A DNA stretch of 64,000 nucleotides from an uncultured Dorea sp. GTDB taxonomy: Bacteria; Bacillota; Clostridia; Lachnospirales; Lachnospiraceae. Positions within the stretch are counted from its first letter, which is position 1, and the number at the start of each line of letters is the position of its first letter. Below are positions 51,686-60,533 of the stretch, in pieces. The translations under genes were made by a program, and so were the position numbers. Under the pieces are notes generated by a model. It was not told where the DNA came from, did not search any database, and saw only the letters and a program-made list of their open reading frames with translations. The DNA is taken from assembly GCA_910579925.1 (NCBI GenBank), contig CAJTVY010000003.1:81720-145719 (forward strand), read 5' to 3'.

Positions 51686-52756
51686 ATGAAGAAGAGGATT
51701 TTAATGCTGGTACTTGCGGGGATGCTAAGTGTGGCTTCTCTTGCCGGGTGCAGTTCATTTAAAGAGGACGAAGTGGTGGCTACGGTGGGGGATCAGAAGA
51801 TCACGGCCGATATTGCGAATTTTTATGCAAGATACGTGCAGGCTCAGTATGAGACTTACTACTCGGCGTTTCTGGGAGAGAATATGTGGAGCAGCGAGGC
51901 TTCAGAGGGCAAGACTTATGAAGAGTCTGTCAAGGACTCGGTTCTTGAAGGGCTGGAGAATATGATGCTGATGGAATCGCATATGAAGGAGTACGATGTG
52001 TCCCTCTCGGATGAAGAGAAGAAGATCGTTGAGGATGCAGCAAAGAAGTTTGATAATGTGAATGCACTGGAGGATAAGGAGAAGGTGTCGGGTTCATCGG
52101 ATACGGTGAAGCGTGTGATGACGCTGATTGCGATCCAGCAGAAGATGCAGAACAAGATCGAAGAAGATGCGGATACAGAGGTGTCAGACGAAGAAGCGGC
52201 CCAGAAGAGTATGCAGTTTGTGTTATTCTCCTATAAGTCAGAGGACGAGGATGGAAAGTCACAGGATATGACGGACGAGGAGAAGAAGAAGGTGGATAAG
52301 AAGGCGAAGGAATTTGCCAAAGGAGCGAAGGATGCCGAAGATTTTGAAGCCTATGTAAAAGACCAGGGACTGGAAGTTCAGACGGCGACTTTTGATTCTG
52401 AATCAACGAACCCCGATGAGGAGGTCGTTAAGGCGGCAGACAAGCTTAAAGAGGGGGAAGTAACGGATGTTATTAAGACGGACGGCGGCTGTTATGTTGC
52501 CAAGGTGACAAGCCTGCTTGACCGTGAAGCGACAGACACAAAGAAGGATAGCATTATCAGCGAGAGAAAGCAGAAACTGTATGATGAAGTCTGTGAAAAA
52601 TGGCGAAAGAAAGTGGATATCAGCGTAGACGAAGATGTCTGGAAGAAAATTGATTTCAACGATCTGAAGGTCACAATGCGGGAAGAGGTGAAGGATCCTT
52701 ACGCAAACGACGTGAAGACGGACGATGTGGCGGAGGCTGAAGAAGCGGCAGAATAG
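51686..52756 (+). CDS. Peptidyl-prolyl isomerase lipoprotein (PrsA/SurA-like foldase)
   Basis: A 356-residue exported lipoprotein: signal peptide with lipobox LAGC (Cys at residue 22), then a SurA-like N-terminal helical domain (VVATVGDQKITADIANFYAR) and a parvulin-like region near 195-290 (QFVLFSYKSEDEDGK ... LKEGEVTDVIKTDGGCYVAK). The parvulin part is divergent, so isomerase activity is uncertain. Such proteins help secreted proteins fold outside the membrane. The acidic C-terminus (VAEAEEAAE) is low-complexity. AAGGAGG precedes the ATG. Confidence 0.87.
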   Translation: MKKRILMLVLAGMLSVASLAGCSSFKEDEVVATVGDQKITADIANFYARYVQAQYETYYSAFLGENMWSSEASEGKTYEESVKDSVLEGLENMMLMESHMKEYDVSLSDEEKKIVEDAAKKFDNVNALEDKEKVSGSSDTVKRVMTLIAIQQKMQNKIEEDADTEVSDEEAAQKSMQFVLFSYKSEDEDGKSQDMTDEEKKKVDKKAKEFAKGAKDAEDFEAYVKDQGLEVQTATFDSESTNPDEEVVKAADKLKEGEVTDVIKTDGGCYVAKVTSLLDREATDTKKDSIISERKQKLYDEVCEKWRKKVDISVDEDVWKKIDFNDLKVTMREEVKDPYANDVKTDDVAEAEEAAE

Positions 52757-52770
52757 ATGAAAAGAGAAAG

Positions 52771-52818
52771 AAATCCTTCCATACTCAGATTTCTTGATGT
52801 ATGGAGGGATTTCTTTTT
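52771..52818 (+). terminator. prsA terminator
   Basis: Arms AAATCCTTCCATAC (52771-52784) and 52799-52812 with one G-T pair, followed by CTTTTTAT. Confidence 0.88.
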
Positions 52819-52873
52819 ATCTGTCTTTTCAGTTTAAAATATTTTGCTGAATGAAAGTCAGAGCATGAATGGC

Positions 52874-53320
52874 TTACTGCATGACGGATGTGAGAATTTC
52901 ATTCACCAGTTTACCGTCTGCTTTGCCTTTGACTTTCGGCATCAGAACTTTCATGATCCTGCCTTTATCTCTGGCTGTAGGCGTATCGATCCCGAGTTCC
53001 TTCAAGGTGGCGCAGATCACGTCGCGGATCTCGGCCTCGTCCATCATCTTTGGAGCATACTGTTCTAAGACGGCAAGCCTTCTGTTGCAGTCTTCGATGA
53101 TCTCCCTGCGGTCGGCGGGAGTCATCTCCAGCGTCTCTCTGGTCTGCTTGATTTCCTTTAAGATTACCTGGGTCTCTTCTTCTTCGGTCAGGTCGTCACG
53201 TTTGTCGATTGCTTTATTCTTAAGGGCGGCAAGCAGCATGGACAGCGTTTCCTTGGTTTCTTTGTCACCGGCTTTCATGGCTTTCACCATGTCGCCGCGG
53301 ACTTCTTCGATTTTACTCAT
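52874..53320 (-). CDS. GatB/YqeY domain protein
   Basis: A 148-residue YqeY family protein: all-helical (IEEVRGDMVKAMKAGDKETK; LSMLLAALKNKAIDKRDDLT) with the C-terminal GIDTPTARDKGRIMKVLMPK and KGKADGKLVNEIL. The same fold is the tRNA-contacting tail of GatB, so a role with charged tRNA has been proposed but is not proven. AGGGAGG precedes the ATG. Convergent with the prsA-like gene. Confidence 0.93.
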   Translation of the reverse strand: MSKIEEVRGDMVKAMKAGDKETKETLSMLLAALKNKAIDKRDDLTEEEETQVILKEIKQTRETLEMTPADRREIIEDCNRRLAVLEQYAPKMMDEAEIRDVICATLKELGIDTPTARDKGRIMKVLMPKVKGKADGKLVNEILTSVMQ

Positions 53321-53552
53321 GTGAATCCCTCCTTGGCTTTGCAGTTAATTTGCATGGCAAATTTTTGCATATTTCTGGTTCTTCATTATTATACAGAAGT
53401 GTGGGCGAAATATCCAGTGAAATATTTTCAGAAAGAACCGGGAATATTAAACTTTTAGATGTTCAGACATGAAATCACCGCATTCACGCAATATCTATTG
53501 AATCCTACGGCAGATTTTGTTACCATGGGTTCAACAGAAAGGAAGTGAACAT

Positions 53553-54008
53553 ATGGTGATGCAGGACAGTTATATTACGATTGCCTGGCTTGGGCTTCTG
53601 ATCCTTCTGCTGATCATTGAGATCATCACGGTGGGACTGACCAGTATCTGGGCGGCCGGCGGCGCGCTGGCGGCGCTGATTCTGAACATCCTGGGTCTTT
53701 CACTGGTGTGGCAGATTGTTGCATTCTTTGTCGTGACTTTCGTGCTTCTCATCTTTACAAGGCCGTTTGCGGTGAGGTTTATCAATACGCAGCGGGAGAA
53801 GACCAATTACGAGGGAATCATCGGCAAGACCATCCGCATCGCAGAAAGAGTCGATAATATGAGGCAGACGGGGATGGCGGTGGTGAACGGGCAGGAGTGG
53901 ACCGTGAGGGCGCAGGAGGACCAGGAGATCCTGGAGCCGGAGACACTGGCAAAGGTGGTAAACATATCGGGCGTGAAGCTGATTGTAAAAAAGTATGAGG
54001 AGGAATAG
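53553..54008 (+). CDS. NfeD family membrane protein
   Basis: A 151-residue short NfeD: three hydrophobic segments (TIAWLGLLILLLIIEIITVG; IWAAGGALAALILNILGL; VWQIVAFFVVTFVLLIF) followed by a soluble OB-fold (EGIIGKTIRIAERVDNMRQT; GMAVVNGQEWTVRA). NfeD proteins partner SPFH proteins, whose gene follows two bases later. AAAGGAAG lies before ATG 53553. Confidence 0.93.
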   Translation: MVMQDSYITIAWLGLLILLLIIEIITVGLTSIWAAGGALAALILNILGLSLVWQIVAFFVVTFVLLIFTRPFAVRFINTQREKTNYEGIIGKTIRIAERVDNMRQTGMAVVNGQEWTVRAQEDQEILEPETLAKVVNISGVKLIVKKYEEE

Positions 54009-54010
54009 GA

Positions 54011-54946
54011 ATGAGTAACGGTTTCGTTGGTTTAATTGTAGTAATGATTGTGGTTCTGATTGTGTTGTTGCTTCTGATCTCTTGTATCAAGATCGTACCA
54101 CAGGCACGGGCAATGGTTGTTGAACGGCTGGGAGCTTACCAGGCAACCTGGAGTACGGGACTTCATTTTAAATTGCCGATCATCGACCGGGTAGCAAGAA
54201 GGGTTGACCTGAAAGAACAGGTTGTGGATTTTGCGCCCCAGCCGGTGATCACGAAGGACAATGTTACCATGCGGATTGACACGGTAGTATTTTATCAGAT
54301 TACAGACCCGAAGATGTTCTGTTATGGCGTGGCAAATCCGATCATGGCCATTGAGAATCTGACGGCAACGACTCTGCGTAACATTATCGGTGATCTGGAA
54401 CTTGACCAGACTCTGACGTCCAGAGAGACGATTAATACGAAGATGCGGGCATCCCTGGATGTGGCAACGGATCCCTGGGGAATCAAGGTGAACCGTGTGG
54501 AACTGAAGAATATTATTCCGCCGGCGGCTATCCAGGATGCGATGGAGAAGCAGATGAAGGCAGAACGTGAACGTCGAGAAGCGATCCTGCGTGCGGAAGG
54601 TGAGAAGAAGTCCACCATCCTTGTGGCAGAAGGTAACAAAGAGTCTGCCATCCTGGATGCAGAGGCAGAGAAGCAGGCGGCGATCCTGCGTGCAGAGGCA
54701 CAGAAGGAGGCTATGATCCGTGAGGCGGAAGGTGAGGCAGAAGCTATTCTGAAGGTACAGAAGGCGAATGCAGACGGTATTCGCTTCCTGAAAGAAGCAG
54801 GCGCTGACGAGGCAGTGCTGACCATGAAGAGTCTGGAGGCATTTGAGAAAGCAGCGGACGGAAAAGCAACCAAGATTATTATTCCGTCAGAAATACAAGG
54901 GATTGCAGGACTGGTAAAGAGCGCTAAGGAAGTAATTGCAGAGTAG
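54011..54946 (+). CDS. SPFH/Band 7 membrane protein (QmcA/stomatin-like)
   Basis: A 311-residue stomatin/prohibitin relative: N-terminal anchor (GLIVVMIVVLIVLLLLISCI), Band 7 domain (VPQARAMVVERLGAYQATWS; LKEQVVDFAPQPVITKDNVT), and a coiled coil rich in EAEKQAAILRAEAQKEAMIR. These proteins form large membrane cages or microdomains and act with NfeD proteins, encoded immediately upstream. Confidence 0.95.
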   Translation: MSNGFVGLIVVMIVVLIVLLLLISCIKIVPQARAMVVERLGAYQATWSTGLHFKLPIIDRVARRVDLKEQVVDFAPQPVITKDNVTMRIDTVVFYQITDPKMFCYGVANPIMAIENLTATTLRNIIGDLELDQTLTSRETINTKMRASLDVATDPWGIKVNRVELKNIIPPAAIQDAMEKQMKAERERREAILRAEGEKKSTILVAEGNKESAILDAEAEKQAAILRAEAQKEAMIREAEGEAEAILKVQKANADGIRFLKEAGADEAVLTMKSLEAFEKAADGKATKIIIPSEIQGIAGLVKSAKEVIAE

Positions 54947-54976
54947 AATTGCTGGTTATGGTAAGGAGGCGGCAGT

Positions 54977-55699
54977 ATGACACATGTATTGATTCTGGAG
55001 GATGACAGGGCTTCGCTGGAAGCCCTGGAGAAGATTCTTATGGAGTATTCAGAGGATATCCGTGTCCATGCCGCCTCTTCTTATGAAGAGGCGAAAGGAC
55101 TTTTAGGGCAGGATATCCGGTATGGGCTGTTTCTGCTTGACGTGAATCTTGGCGGAGAGAACCGGGAAGATATTGGGGGAATCCTGTTTGCAAGAGAGGT
55201 AAGAGAGCAGTTCTGTTATACATTTACCCCGGTAGTGATGGTTACTTCCGTGGGAGCCATGGAGATGCAGGCATACAGGGAACTGCACTGCTATCAGTAC
55301 ATCATGAAGCCTTTCCGCCCGGAACAGGTGAAAGAAGTTGTACGCAAGGTTCTTGAAAAGGAGCGGCAGGAAGAGCCGCCGTCCATTATGGTAAAGAGGG
55401 ACGGGGTCAGTTACCAGGTGCGGTGCGAGGATATCCGTTACATAGAGGCAATACACAGGGGTGTTTGTCTTCATCTGAAAAGTGAGGACTGGAAGGTGCC
55501 CTATGTGACGCTGAAGGAGATTCTTTCCCGGGTTCCGGAGGGGATGTTTCTTAAGTGCCACCGGATGTTTGCCGTGAACCGCCGGGAAGTGGAATATTTT
55601 GATACGGTGAACCGTATCGTGAAGCTTAGGGACTGTGCGGACGTGATTGAGATCGGCGTGACGTACAAGGCGGAGATAGGGAGGCTTGTGAGTGGCTAA
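54977..55699 (+). CDS. LytTR-family response regulator
   Basis: A 240-residue regulator. The receiver domain (1-125) has acidic pocket LILEDD, the phospho-acceptor Asp in LFLLDVNLGG and the Lys in YIMKPFRPEQ. The LytTR DNA-binding domain (140-240) has IRYIEAIHRGVCLHL and FLKCHRMFAVNRREVE. AgrA/ComE-type regulators of this form control competence, virulence or bacteriocins. It overlaps the sensor kinase gene by eight bases. Confidence 0.93.
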   Translation: MTHVLILEDDRASLEALEKILMEYSEDIRVHAASSYEEAKGLLGQDIRYGLFLLDVNLGGENREDIGGILFAREVREQFCYTFTPVVMVTSVGAMEMQAYRELHCYQYIMKPFRPEQVKEVVRKVLEKERQEEPPSIMVKRDGVSYQVRCEDIRYIEAIHRGVCLHLKSEDWKVPYVTLKEILSRVPEGMFLKCHRMFAVNRREVEYFDTVNRIVKLRDCADVIEIGVTYKAEIGRLVSG

Positions 55700-56543
55700 C
55701 TGGGCGAGAAAATTTTTATACAGGATCTTCTGCGTGCTTGCGATGCTGGTTTCCGTCTATCTGATTGTGGATTTCCTGGTCAGCGGCACATTCGATTTTC
55801 GTATTTTTATTATGTTTCTTCTGCTTACTGTAGTGGAGATCTGGGGGATCATTGACTGGCGGAAGAATTATATTCTGATGCAGCAGAAGGAATCGGAACT
55901 GAAGCTTTATCAGCACTATATACGGCCGCTGGAAGAACTGGTGAAGGAGATCCGCGCCAAGCAGCACGAGTTTGACAACCATGTCAATGCGATACTGAAT
56001 ATGCATCTGACGGTGAGTGATTATGAGGAACTGGTGGCGCGGCAGTCTGCTTATATTACAGAGGTAATCCGGGATGACGACAGCAGGAAATATCTGCCGC
56101 TTCTTCGGATCAGCGACAAAGTGCTGGCTGGCTTCCTTTACAGTAAGATTGTCCGCGCACCATCTTATGTGAAGACGGACGTGGATGTGAAGAGTCTTGA
56201 GATCATATCTGGAATTTCAGAACATCATCTGATCGAGATCGTGGGCACGCTGGTGGACAATGCCTACGAAGCCTGTACTGAGGAAAGGAATTGTGTATTT
56301 ATGGAACTGGACTCGGAGAACGACAGGCTGGTGTTTCAGATCAGAAACCAGGTGCAGGAAATGAGGCTTGAGAATATCCAGAAGTTTTTTCAAAAGGGAT
56401 ATTCAACGAAGAAGGATGCAGACAGGCATGGACTTGGGCTGTATAATGCAAAGATGCTGATCGAGCGGTATCATGGGGATATTGTCGTGGGGATGGAGAA
56501 GGAAGCGGATAAAGTTTATATCTGTATGAAGGTGATTGTATAG
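55692..56543 (+). CDS. GHKL sensor histidine kinase
   Basis: A 283-residue kinase with two N-terminal spans (FCVLAMLVSVYLIVDFLVSG; IFIMFLLLTVVEIWGIIDW), a phosphorylated-His region IRAKQHEFDNHVNAILNMHL, and an AgrC/CitA-like ATPase (IVGTLVDNAYEACTEE; GYSTKKDADRHGLGLYNAKM). Only two spans means it likely senses at or within the membrane. Start is GTG at 55692 inside the end of the regulator gene, so the two are coupled. Confidence 0.92.
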   Translation: MANWARKFLYRIFCVLAMLVSVYLIVDFLVSGTFDFRIFIMFLLLTVVEIWGIIDWRKNYILMQQKESELKLYQHYIRPLEELVKEIRAKQHEFDNHVNAILNMHLTVSDYEELVARQSAYITEVIRDDDSRKYLPLLRISDKVLAGFLYSKIVRAPSYVKTDVDVKSLEIISGISEHHLIEIVGTLVDNAYEACTEERNCVFMELDSENDRLVFQIRNQVQEMRLENIQKFFQKGYSTKKDADRHGLGLYNAKMLIERYHGDIVVGMEKEADKVYICMKVIV

Positions 56544-56582
56544 ATCCAGAAATTCTGCAGAGGGGAAGGAGAGGAGAAAACA

Positions 56583-57608
56583 ATGATGAGGAATCATGAA
56601 GTGACAGACAGGCATCCTTTACTGAAAGAGGACGGAAGGCTTAGGGAGCCTGGGTGGTCCAGAAAGCTGGTACAGAGTTATGATCGTTCAAAGATTAAGG
56701 CGCCGGCATTGCGCATCAAAGAGTGGGATTATTATCTCGTGCTAAATGAAGAGTTTGCGGGGGCATTTACCGTGTCCGATGACGGATATATTGGTCTGCA
56801 GTCTGTGTCGCTGCTGAATTTTAAGGAGGGATGGGAGCATACGGAGACGATTCTGAATCCGTTTCCCATGGGAAGGCTTCATATGCCGTCTACTTCTGAA
56901 GAAGGCGATACTATTTATCATGATAAGAGACTGCACATTGAATTCCGTAAGGAGGAGGGCAGAAGGAGGATTCTGTGCAAATTCCGTAATTTCTATCGGG
57001 GGAAGGAACTGGACTGTAATATTACCCTCAGGCAGCCAGAGATGGATACCATGGTAATTGCAACGCCCTGGAAGGAGAAGAAGACGGCCTTCTATTATAA
57101 TCAGAAGATTAACTGTATGTCTGCCAGCGGAAGTATGCGGTATGATGGGAAGACGTATACATTTGACCCCAGGACGGATTTTGGGACTCTGGACTGGGGG
57201 CGAGGCGTCTGGACTTATGACAACCGCTGGTACTGGGGATCCGGGAACTGCATGGCAGACGGGAAACCCTTTGGATTTAATATCGGATATGGGTTCGGAG
57301 ATACCCGTGCGGCTACGGAGAATGTGCTGATCTATGACGGGAAGGCGCATAAGCTGGATGATGTGACGTTCCATATCCCTAAGGGAGATTATATGAAGCC
57401 GTGGAAATTCACATCCAGTGATGGGAGGTTTGAGATGGATTTTGTGCCGGTGCTTGACCGGGCGGCAAAGACGGCGGCAGTGATCATTGAGACGGACCAG
57501 CACCAGGTGTTCGGGCGGATGAGCGGCCGGGCGGTGCTGGATGACGGGAAGGTGATCGAGGTGAAGGATCTGATGTGTTTTGCGGAGGATGTGCATAACC
57601 GGTATTAG
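56583..57608 (+). CDS. DUF2804 family protein
   Basis: A 341-residue protein matching DUF2804: an N-terminal ITDRHPLL-like start (VTDRHPLLKEDGRLREPGWS), RIKEWDYYLVLNEEF, and the hallmark GTLDWGRGVWTYDNRWYWGS followed by GFNIGYGFGDTRAATEN. It is all-beta in character, like lipocalin/hydroxyneurosporene-synthase-type folds; function is unknown. GGAGAGGAG precedes the ATG. Confidence 0.9.
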   Translation: MMRNHEVTDRHPLLKEDGRLREPGWSRKLVQSYDRSKIKAPALRIKEWDYYLVLNEEFAGAFTVSDDGYIGLQSVSLLNFKEGWEHTETILNPFPMGRLHMPSTSEEGDTIYHDKRLHIEFRKEEGRRRILCKFRNFYRGKELDCNITLRQPEMDTMVIATPWKEKKTAFYYNQKINCMSASGSMRYDGKTYTFDPRTDFGTLDWGRGVWTYDNRWYWGSGNCMADGKPFGFNIGYGFGDTRAATENVLIYDGKAHKLDDVTFHIPKGDYMKPWKFTSSDGRFEMDFVPVLDRAAKTAAVIIETDQHQVFGRMSGRAVLDDGKVIEVKDLMCFAEDVHNRY

Positions 57609-57645
57609 AAGATATAGAATCCGTTCAGGATATCCGGCAATGCTT

Positions 57646-57688
57646 CAGGTTCTTTCTGATATTTAATTAAAATGACAGAAAGAACCTG
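57646..57688. terminator. Hairpin between convergent genes
   Basis: Perfect 13-base arms CAGGTTCTTTCTG (57646-57658) and complement (57676-57688), AT-rich loop; no long T-run, so it may be a weak bidirectional terminator. Confidence 0.55.
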
Positions 57689-57710
57689 GTGCGATGATCC
57701 ATAATCAGAC

Positions 57711-58310
57711 TTACAATTTCTTAAAATCACTGGCCGGATGCTTACAAAGGGGGCATACGAAATCCTCTGGCAGCGTGTCCCCTTCATAGATATACCCGCA
57801 GACCGTGCAGACAAACCCTTTCTTTCCCTCTGTCTTTGGAGCCGTCTTGATATTCTTCTGATAATAGCTGTAAGTCACAGATTCCTCATCCGCCAGCGCC
57901 CTGGCATCTGTTACGTCCGCCAGGAACAGGGTATGAGTTCCAAGATCCGTAGCGGAAACCACCTTTGCGGAAATATACGCATTGCACTGGTCTTCGATAT
58001 ACACAATCCCGTTCTCTGCCCGCTGGAATGTAATACCTTCCATCTTGTCAGTTTCGGCTCCGCTTTGGAATCCCCAGTGCCGGTAAGTTTCAAATCTGGA
58101 ATTCTCTGTCAGGACGGAAACGTTGAAGGTTCCTGTCCGTAAAATCATATCATGGGTGTAATTCTTCTTATTCACCGCCACTGTAATCCGGTTTGGCTCT
58201 GTTGTTACCTGTGTCACGGTATTCACAATACAGCCATTGTCTTTCTCTTCTTCTTTTGCCGTCAGAATAAAGAGACCGTAAGTGAGTTTATACATTGCTT
58301 TTTTATCCAT
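57711..58310 (-). CDS. Flavin reductase-rubredoxin fusion
   Basis: A 199-residue two-domain redox protein. Residues 1-150 are a flavin-reductase-like FMN-binding domain (AMYKLTYGLFILTA; CIVNTVTQVTTEPNRITVAV; SRFETYRHWGF). Residues 163-199 are a rubredoxin with ligands in CTVCGYIYEG and CPLCKHPASDF. Such high-molecular-weight rubredoxins pass electrons to flavodiiron proteins for oxygen or NO defence in anaerobes. AGGAGG lies upstream. Confidence 0.93.
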   Translation of the reverse strand: MDKKAMYKLTYGLFILTAKEEEKDNGCIVNTVTQVTTEPNRITVAVNKKNYTHDMILRTGTFNVSVLTENSRFETYRHWGFQSGAETDKMEGITFQRAENGIVYIEDQCNAYISAKVVSATDLGTHTLFLADVTDARALADEESVTYSYYQKNIKTAPKTEGKKGFVCTVCGYIYEGDTLPEDFVCPLCKHPASDFKKL

Positions 58311-58424
58311 ATTCCTGTCCTCCTGTTCTTAAAAAATTATATCTGATTATGAGTTGAATAGCAAGAATTTCCGGTATCGAAAGGAGAGAAAGAAGAATAT
58401 TCTGAATAAAAAAGGGTATTTTCA

Positions 58425-58550
58425 ATGAATAAAGTGAAACAAAAGATTCATTATGACTGTGACGAAACGCTGCGGGGAAATATCAGGGGGCAGAATGTGA
58501 CTGCGGCTGTTCTGGATACGGGGGAACGTGTTATTATATTGTCAAGTTAG
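58425..58550 (+). pseudogene. Truncated subtilisin-like peptidase (S8) gene, 5' end only
   Basis: The frame begins MNKVKQKIHYDCDETLRGN, then IRGQNVTAAVLDTGE, and stops after ILSS at TAG 58548-58550. RGQNVTAAVLDTG is the first active-site block of subtilases, with catalytic Asp31; the His and Ser blocks are missing. After about 58523 the sequence no longer looks subtilase-like, so this marks the left junction of the broken island. Confidence 0.75.
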
Positions 58551-58873
58551 TAAGAACCCAAGTAAATACAAGGGTTTCCGCTGATTTAGTCCTATGAAGA
58601 AATGCCGGATGGCAGGAAGATTTAGCGATAGGACGGGCCTGTTTTATTTAAAAATCTATTAGAAAATAGCTGTTTGCAATTATATAACACGAGGCAGTTT
58701 GCTTTTGCAAATATTAGTTTCTTGTGACAAAATACGCTATATGGGACTGAATTGGTTTTGATGTTTACTGGCCGATACAGTCCCATTTTTTTGCCCGGAA
58801 AATAGGCGTACAGGCGGTAGCATAAAACCAGACTGTTCCATATACATTTTAGACGTTCAAAGGATGCCGGAAA
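58551..58873. other. Junction DNA with a terminator-like hairpin
   Basis: No gene seen. A hairpin with arms ATGGGACTG (58741-58749) and CAGTCCCAT (58778-58786) followed by seven T's looks like a terminator. The rest is AT-rich with short palindromic stretches (TTGC/GCAA near 58673-58715) that may be transposon-end debris. Confidence 0.5.
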
Positions 58874-58888
58874 ATGCTCAGAATTATG

Positions 58889-59083
58889 AAAATCACAATT
58901 CAGGAATGTCCAGAATCACAATTCCAGAATGACGAAAATATACCCATGGACATTTCCAATTTAACTCCGGACAAACAGGTAAAACTTCAGTACTGGCTGG
59001 ACGTGATCCGACAATGCAGAGCCTCCGGCCTGACAAACCAGACATGGTGCGAACAGCATGATATCTCTTTAAAAAGCTATTAT
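58889..59083 (+). mobile_element. IS66-like accessory gene fragment (orfA/TnpA-type)
   Basis: Begins MKITIQECPESQFQNDENI and continues VKLQYWLDVIRQCRASGLTN, then QTWCEQHDISLKSYY, which matches the small accessory protein of IS66-family elements (W...I..CR.SGLTN..WC..H.I...YY). It breaks off after the SYY position, where the sequence becomes the OLD-family gene on the other strand. No terminal repeats or transposase remain. A direct repeat AATCACAATTC occurs twice at its start. Confidence 0.65.
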
Positions 59084-59705
59084 ATGCCTCGTCCAATACT
59101 TTGTACTTCTTGATAAAATATGGCATGAAAATTCGCTCTTTGGCACCCTCAATTAAAATAGCCGCATCAGCAAAGAATAGATCGCAATGAGTTGTTCTAA
59201 GGTATCTGGCAACGAAACGATTAGTTTGATTGGGAATACCAAATATATTAGACAAATTGATAATCACTGAGACAGGTAAGCCTTCAGCACTTTTGGTTCT
59301 TCTAAAATAACGAAGATTAGCAAACTCACATTCCAATGCTATACTGCTGGAATGCGTAGAAACAATCATTTGAGTACTAAAATTAGTTTTGTTTTTCAAC
59401 ATTGGATTGTTTCTTAAAATATCATACGCATTTTTTATAAATACCTGCTGAACTTGAATATGTAAATGTGCCTCTGGCTCTTCAATTAAAACAAGATGAA
59501 TCGGCTGTATAGCTTCGATTTCTTCATCATCAGCCTTTCGTCTATTGCCATTAACCCATGAATCCCTAAAACTCATAAGTTTAAAAGATATTGAAATCAA
59601 ATTTTGATATCCCAATCCATTGAATTTTTAGGGAGCTTATACTTGATTGATACCAGATCAGGATAAATTTTTTGACCTATACATAGGTTCTTTTGATTGA
59701 GTATC
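59083..59705 (-). pseudogene. OLD-family ATPase/nuclease, C-terminal part
   Basis: Reads leftward: NGLGYQNLISISFKL, then LVLIEEPEAHLHIQVQQVFI (Walker B/ABC-like signature region), MIVSTHSSSIALECEFANLR, and the start of the TOPRIM domain ADAAILIEGAKERIFMPYF. It stops at about 59083 where the IS66-like fragment begins, so most of the TOPRIM nuclease domain is gone. Upstream of NGLGYQ the frame shifts by one base near 59622 (KYKLPKNS lies in another frame). N-terminal pieces of the same gene lie at 60234-60522. OLD proteins are ATP-dependent nucleases often found in phage defence. Confidence 0.75.
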
Positions 59706-59725
59706 AGCTTTCCATATGTTATAAT
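59697..59725 (+). promoter_or_regulatory. Promoter of the toxin mRNA
   Basis: TTGAGT (59697-59702), 17-base spacer, TATAAT (59720-59725), giving a leader of about 75 bases before the toxin ATG. In that leader GCCCTCT (near 59773) can pair with AGAGGGT (near 59791), hiding the ribosome site. Confidence 0.65.
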
Positions 59726-59805
59726 GAACTCGTGTAATTGAAAAGAAAGTAGGATGTGATTTTCCGATGGATGCCCTCTAGTCTAACGAAAGAGGGTGAT
59801 GCCCT

Positions 59806-59886
59806 ATGAGTATAATGGAAGTTCTTACATTATTACTTGTATTGTTTGCGGCTCTGTCTTACATAGACAATCATAAAAAGAAATAA
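59806..59886 (+). CDS. Small hydrophobic type I toxin (holin-like)
   Basis: A 26-residue peptide: MSIMEVLTLLLVLFAALSYI followed by DNHKKK. One hydrophobic helix and a basic tail are typical of the short membrane toxins of Firmicutes type I systems, and the leader GAAAGAGGGTGATGCCCT before the ATG is also typical. It has its own promoter and a hairpin terminator overlapping its stop, and a divergent promoter at 59978-60006 can make an antisense RNA over its end. Expected action is membrane damage when the antisense RNA is lost. It lies inside the broken OLD-family gene. Confidence 0.75.
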   Translation: MSIMEVLTLLLVLFAALSYIDNHKKK

Positions 59887-59971
59887 GCATCCCTACCGCC
59901 CAAGTTTGGATGCTTATTTCTTATAATCATTTTTACTGAGGGCAATCGGAGATTCAATTCCGATCACTTCT
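59874..59971 (-). ncRNA. Predicted antisense antitoxin RNA
   Basis: Transcription from the minus-strand promoter at 59978-60006 would start near 59971, pass a small hairpin (ATCGGA/TCCGAT near 59945-59964) and end at a hairpin with arms at 59908-59918 and 59882-59892 followed on this strand by TCTTTTTATG. The RNA, about 97 bases, overlaps the 3' end of the toxin mRNA including its terminator. This is the layout of TxpA/RatA-like systems. The RNA itself is inferred. Confidence 0.6.
59882..59922. terminator. Bidirectional terminator at the toxin stop
   Basis: Perfect 11-base arms AATAAGCATCC (59882-59892) and complement (59908-59918). T-rich tails lie on both strands (TCTTATAATCATTTTT rightward, TCTTTTTATG leftward), so it can end both the toxin mRNA and the antisense RNA. 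Confidence 0.8.
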
Positions 59972-59977
59972 AAGTAG

Positions 59978-60006
59978 ATTATACATGAGAGCTGCTTGAT
60001 TTTCAA
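59978..60006 (-). promoter_or_regulatory. Promoter of the antisense antitoxin RNA
   Basis: On the minus strand: TTGAAA (60006-60001), 17-base spacer, TATAAT (59983-59978), preceded by ATG. A near-consensus strong promoter pointing at the toxin, as expected for an abundant antitoxin RNA. Confidence 0.75.
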
Positions 60007-60233
60007 GTGGCTCTTTATATTATTTATCAGAAATATATTGAAAGACGGGATTGTGGCTGATACAATCCGATGCTCGCTATTTTTGTGGACACTATCACAG
60101 GACAATTTTTCTGCACATCCTACGTCGTGTCTTTACTTTCCGAGAAAGAAAATAATTGAACCTGTCGGTTGTGGGAAGATCAACATATATAATCCCAATC
60201 GTAGCGTCTTAAACACATACTTAATTTTTATCC

Positions 60234-60522
60234 TTAGCTAGTTTCATTTTTATTCGTTCCATCAGAAAAAATCGGATATTTTACTACGGTATTATGAGAT
60301 ATAATATCACTTGTTTGTGTTTTAGCCTCAATGACAATACTAGGATTATATTTACCAGGATACCCGAATTTCGATAGCTCGTCCATTGCACTTTGGAAGC
60401 GTTTAGAAATCTGTTTATCAAATATTATTTGCTTCAACAAAAATAGTAGATTTTGGGCTTAAATCTATTCTACAACTTTTTAGTTTTCTAAAATTTTTGA
60501 TTTCAACAAAAGCAATGTTCAT
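60234..60522 (-). pseudogene. OLD-family ATPase/nuclease, N-terminal and middle pieces
   Basis: Starts at ATG 60522 with a GGGAGAGGG ribosome site: MNIAFVEIKNFRKLKSCRID, then LSPKSTIFVEANN, the opening of OLD/RecF-like ATPases just before the Walker A loop. The frame stops at 60418. In another frame DKQISKRFQSAMDELSKFGY, PGKYNPSIVIEAKTQ, VKYPI follows to a stop at 60234, recognisable as the middle of OLD-type proteins. Walker A and at least 100 residues are deleted between. The gene then resumes beyond the toxin module at 59705. It lies 11 bases after the specificity-like gene, so was once part of that operon. Confidence 0.7.
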
Positions 60523-60533
60523 AATCCCTCTCC

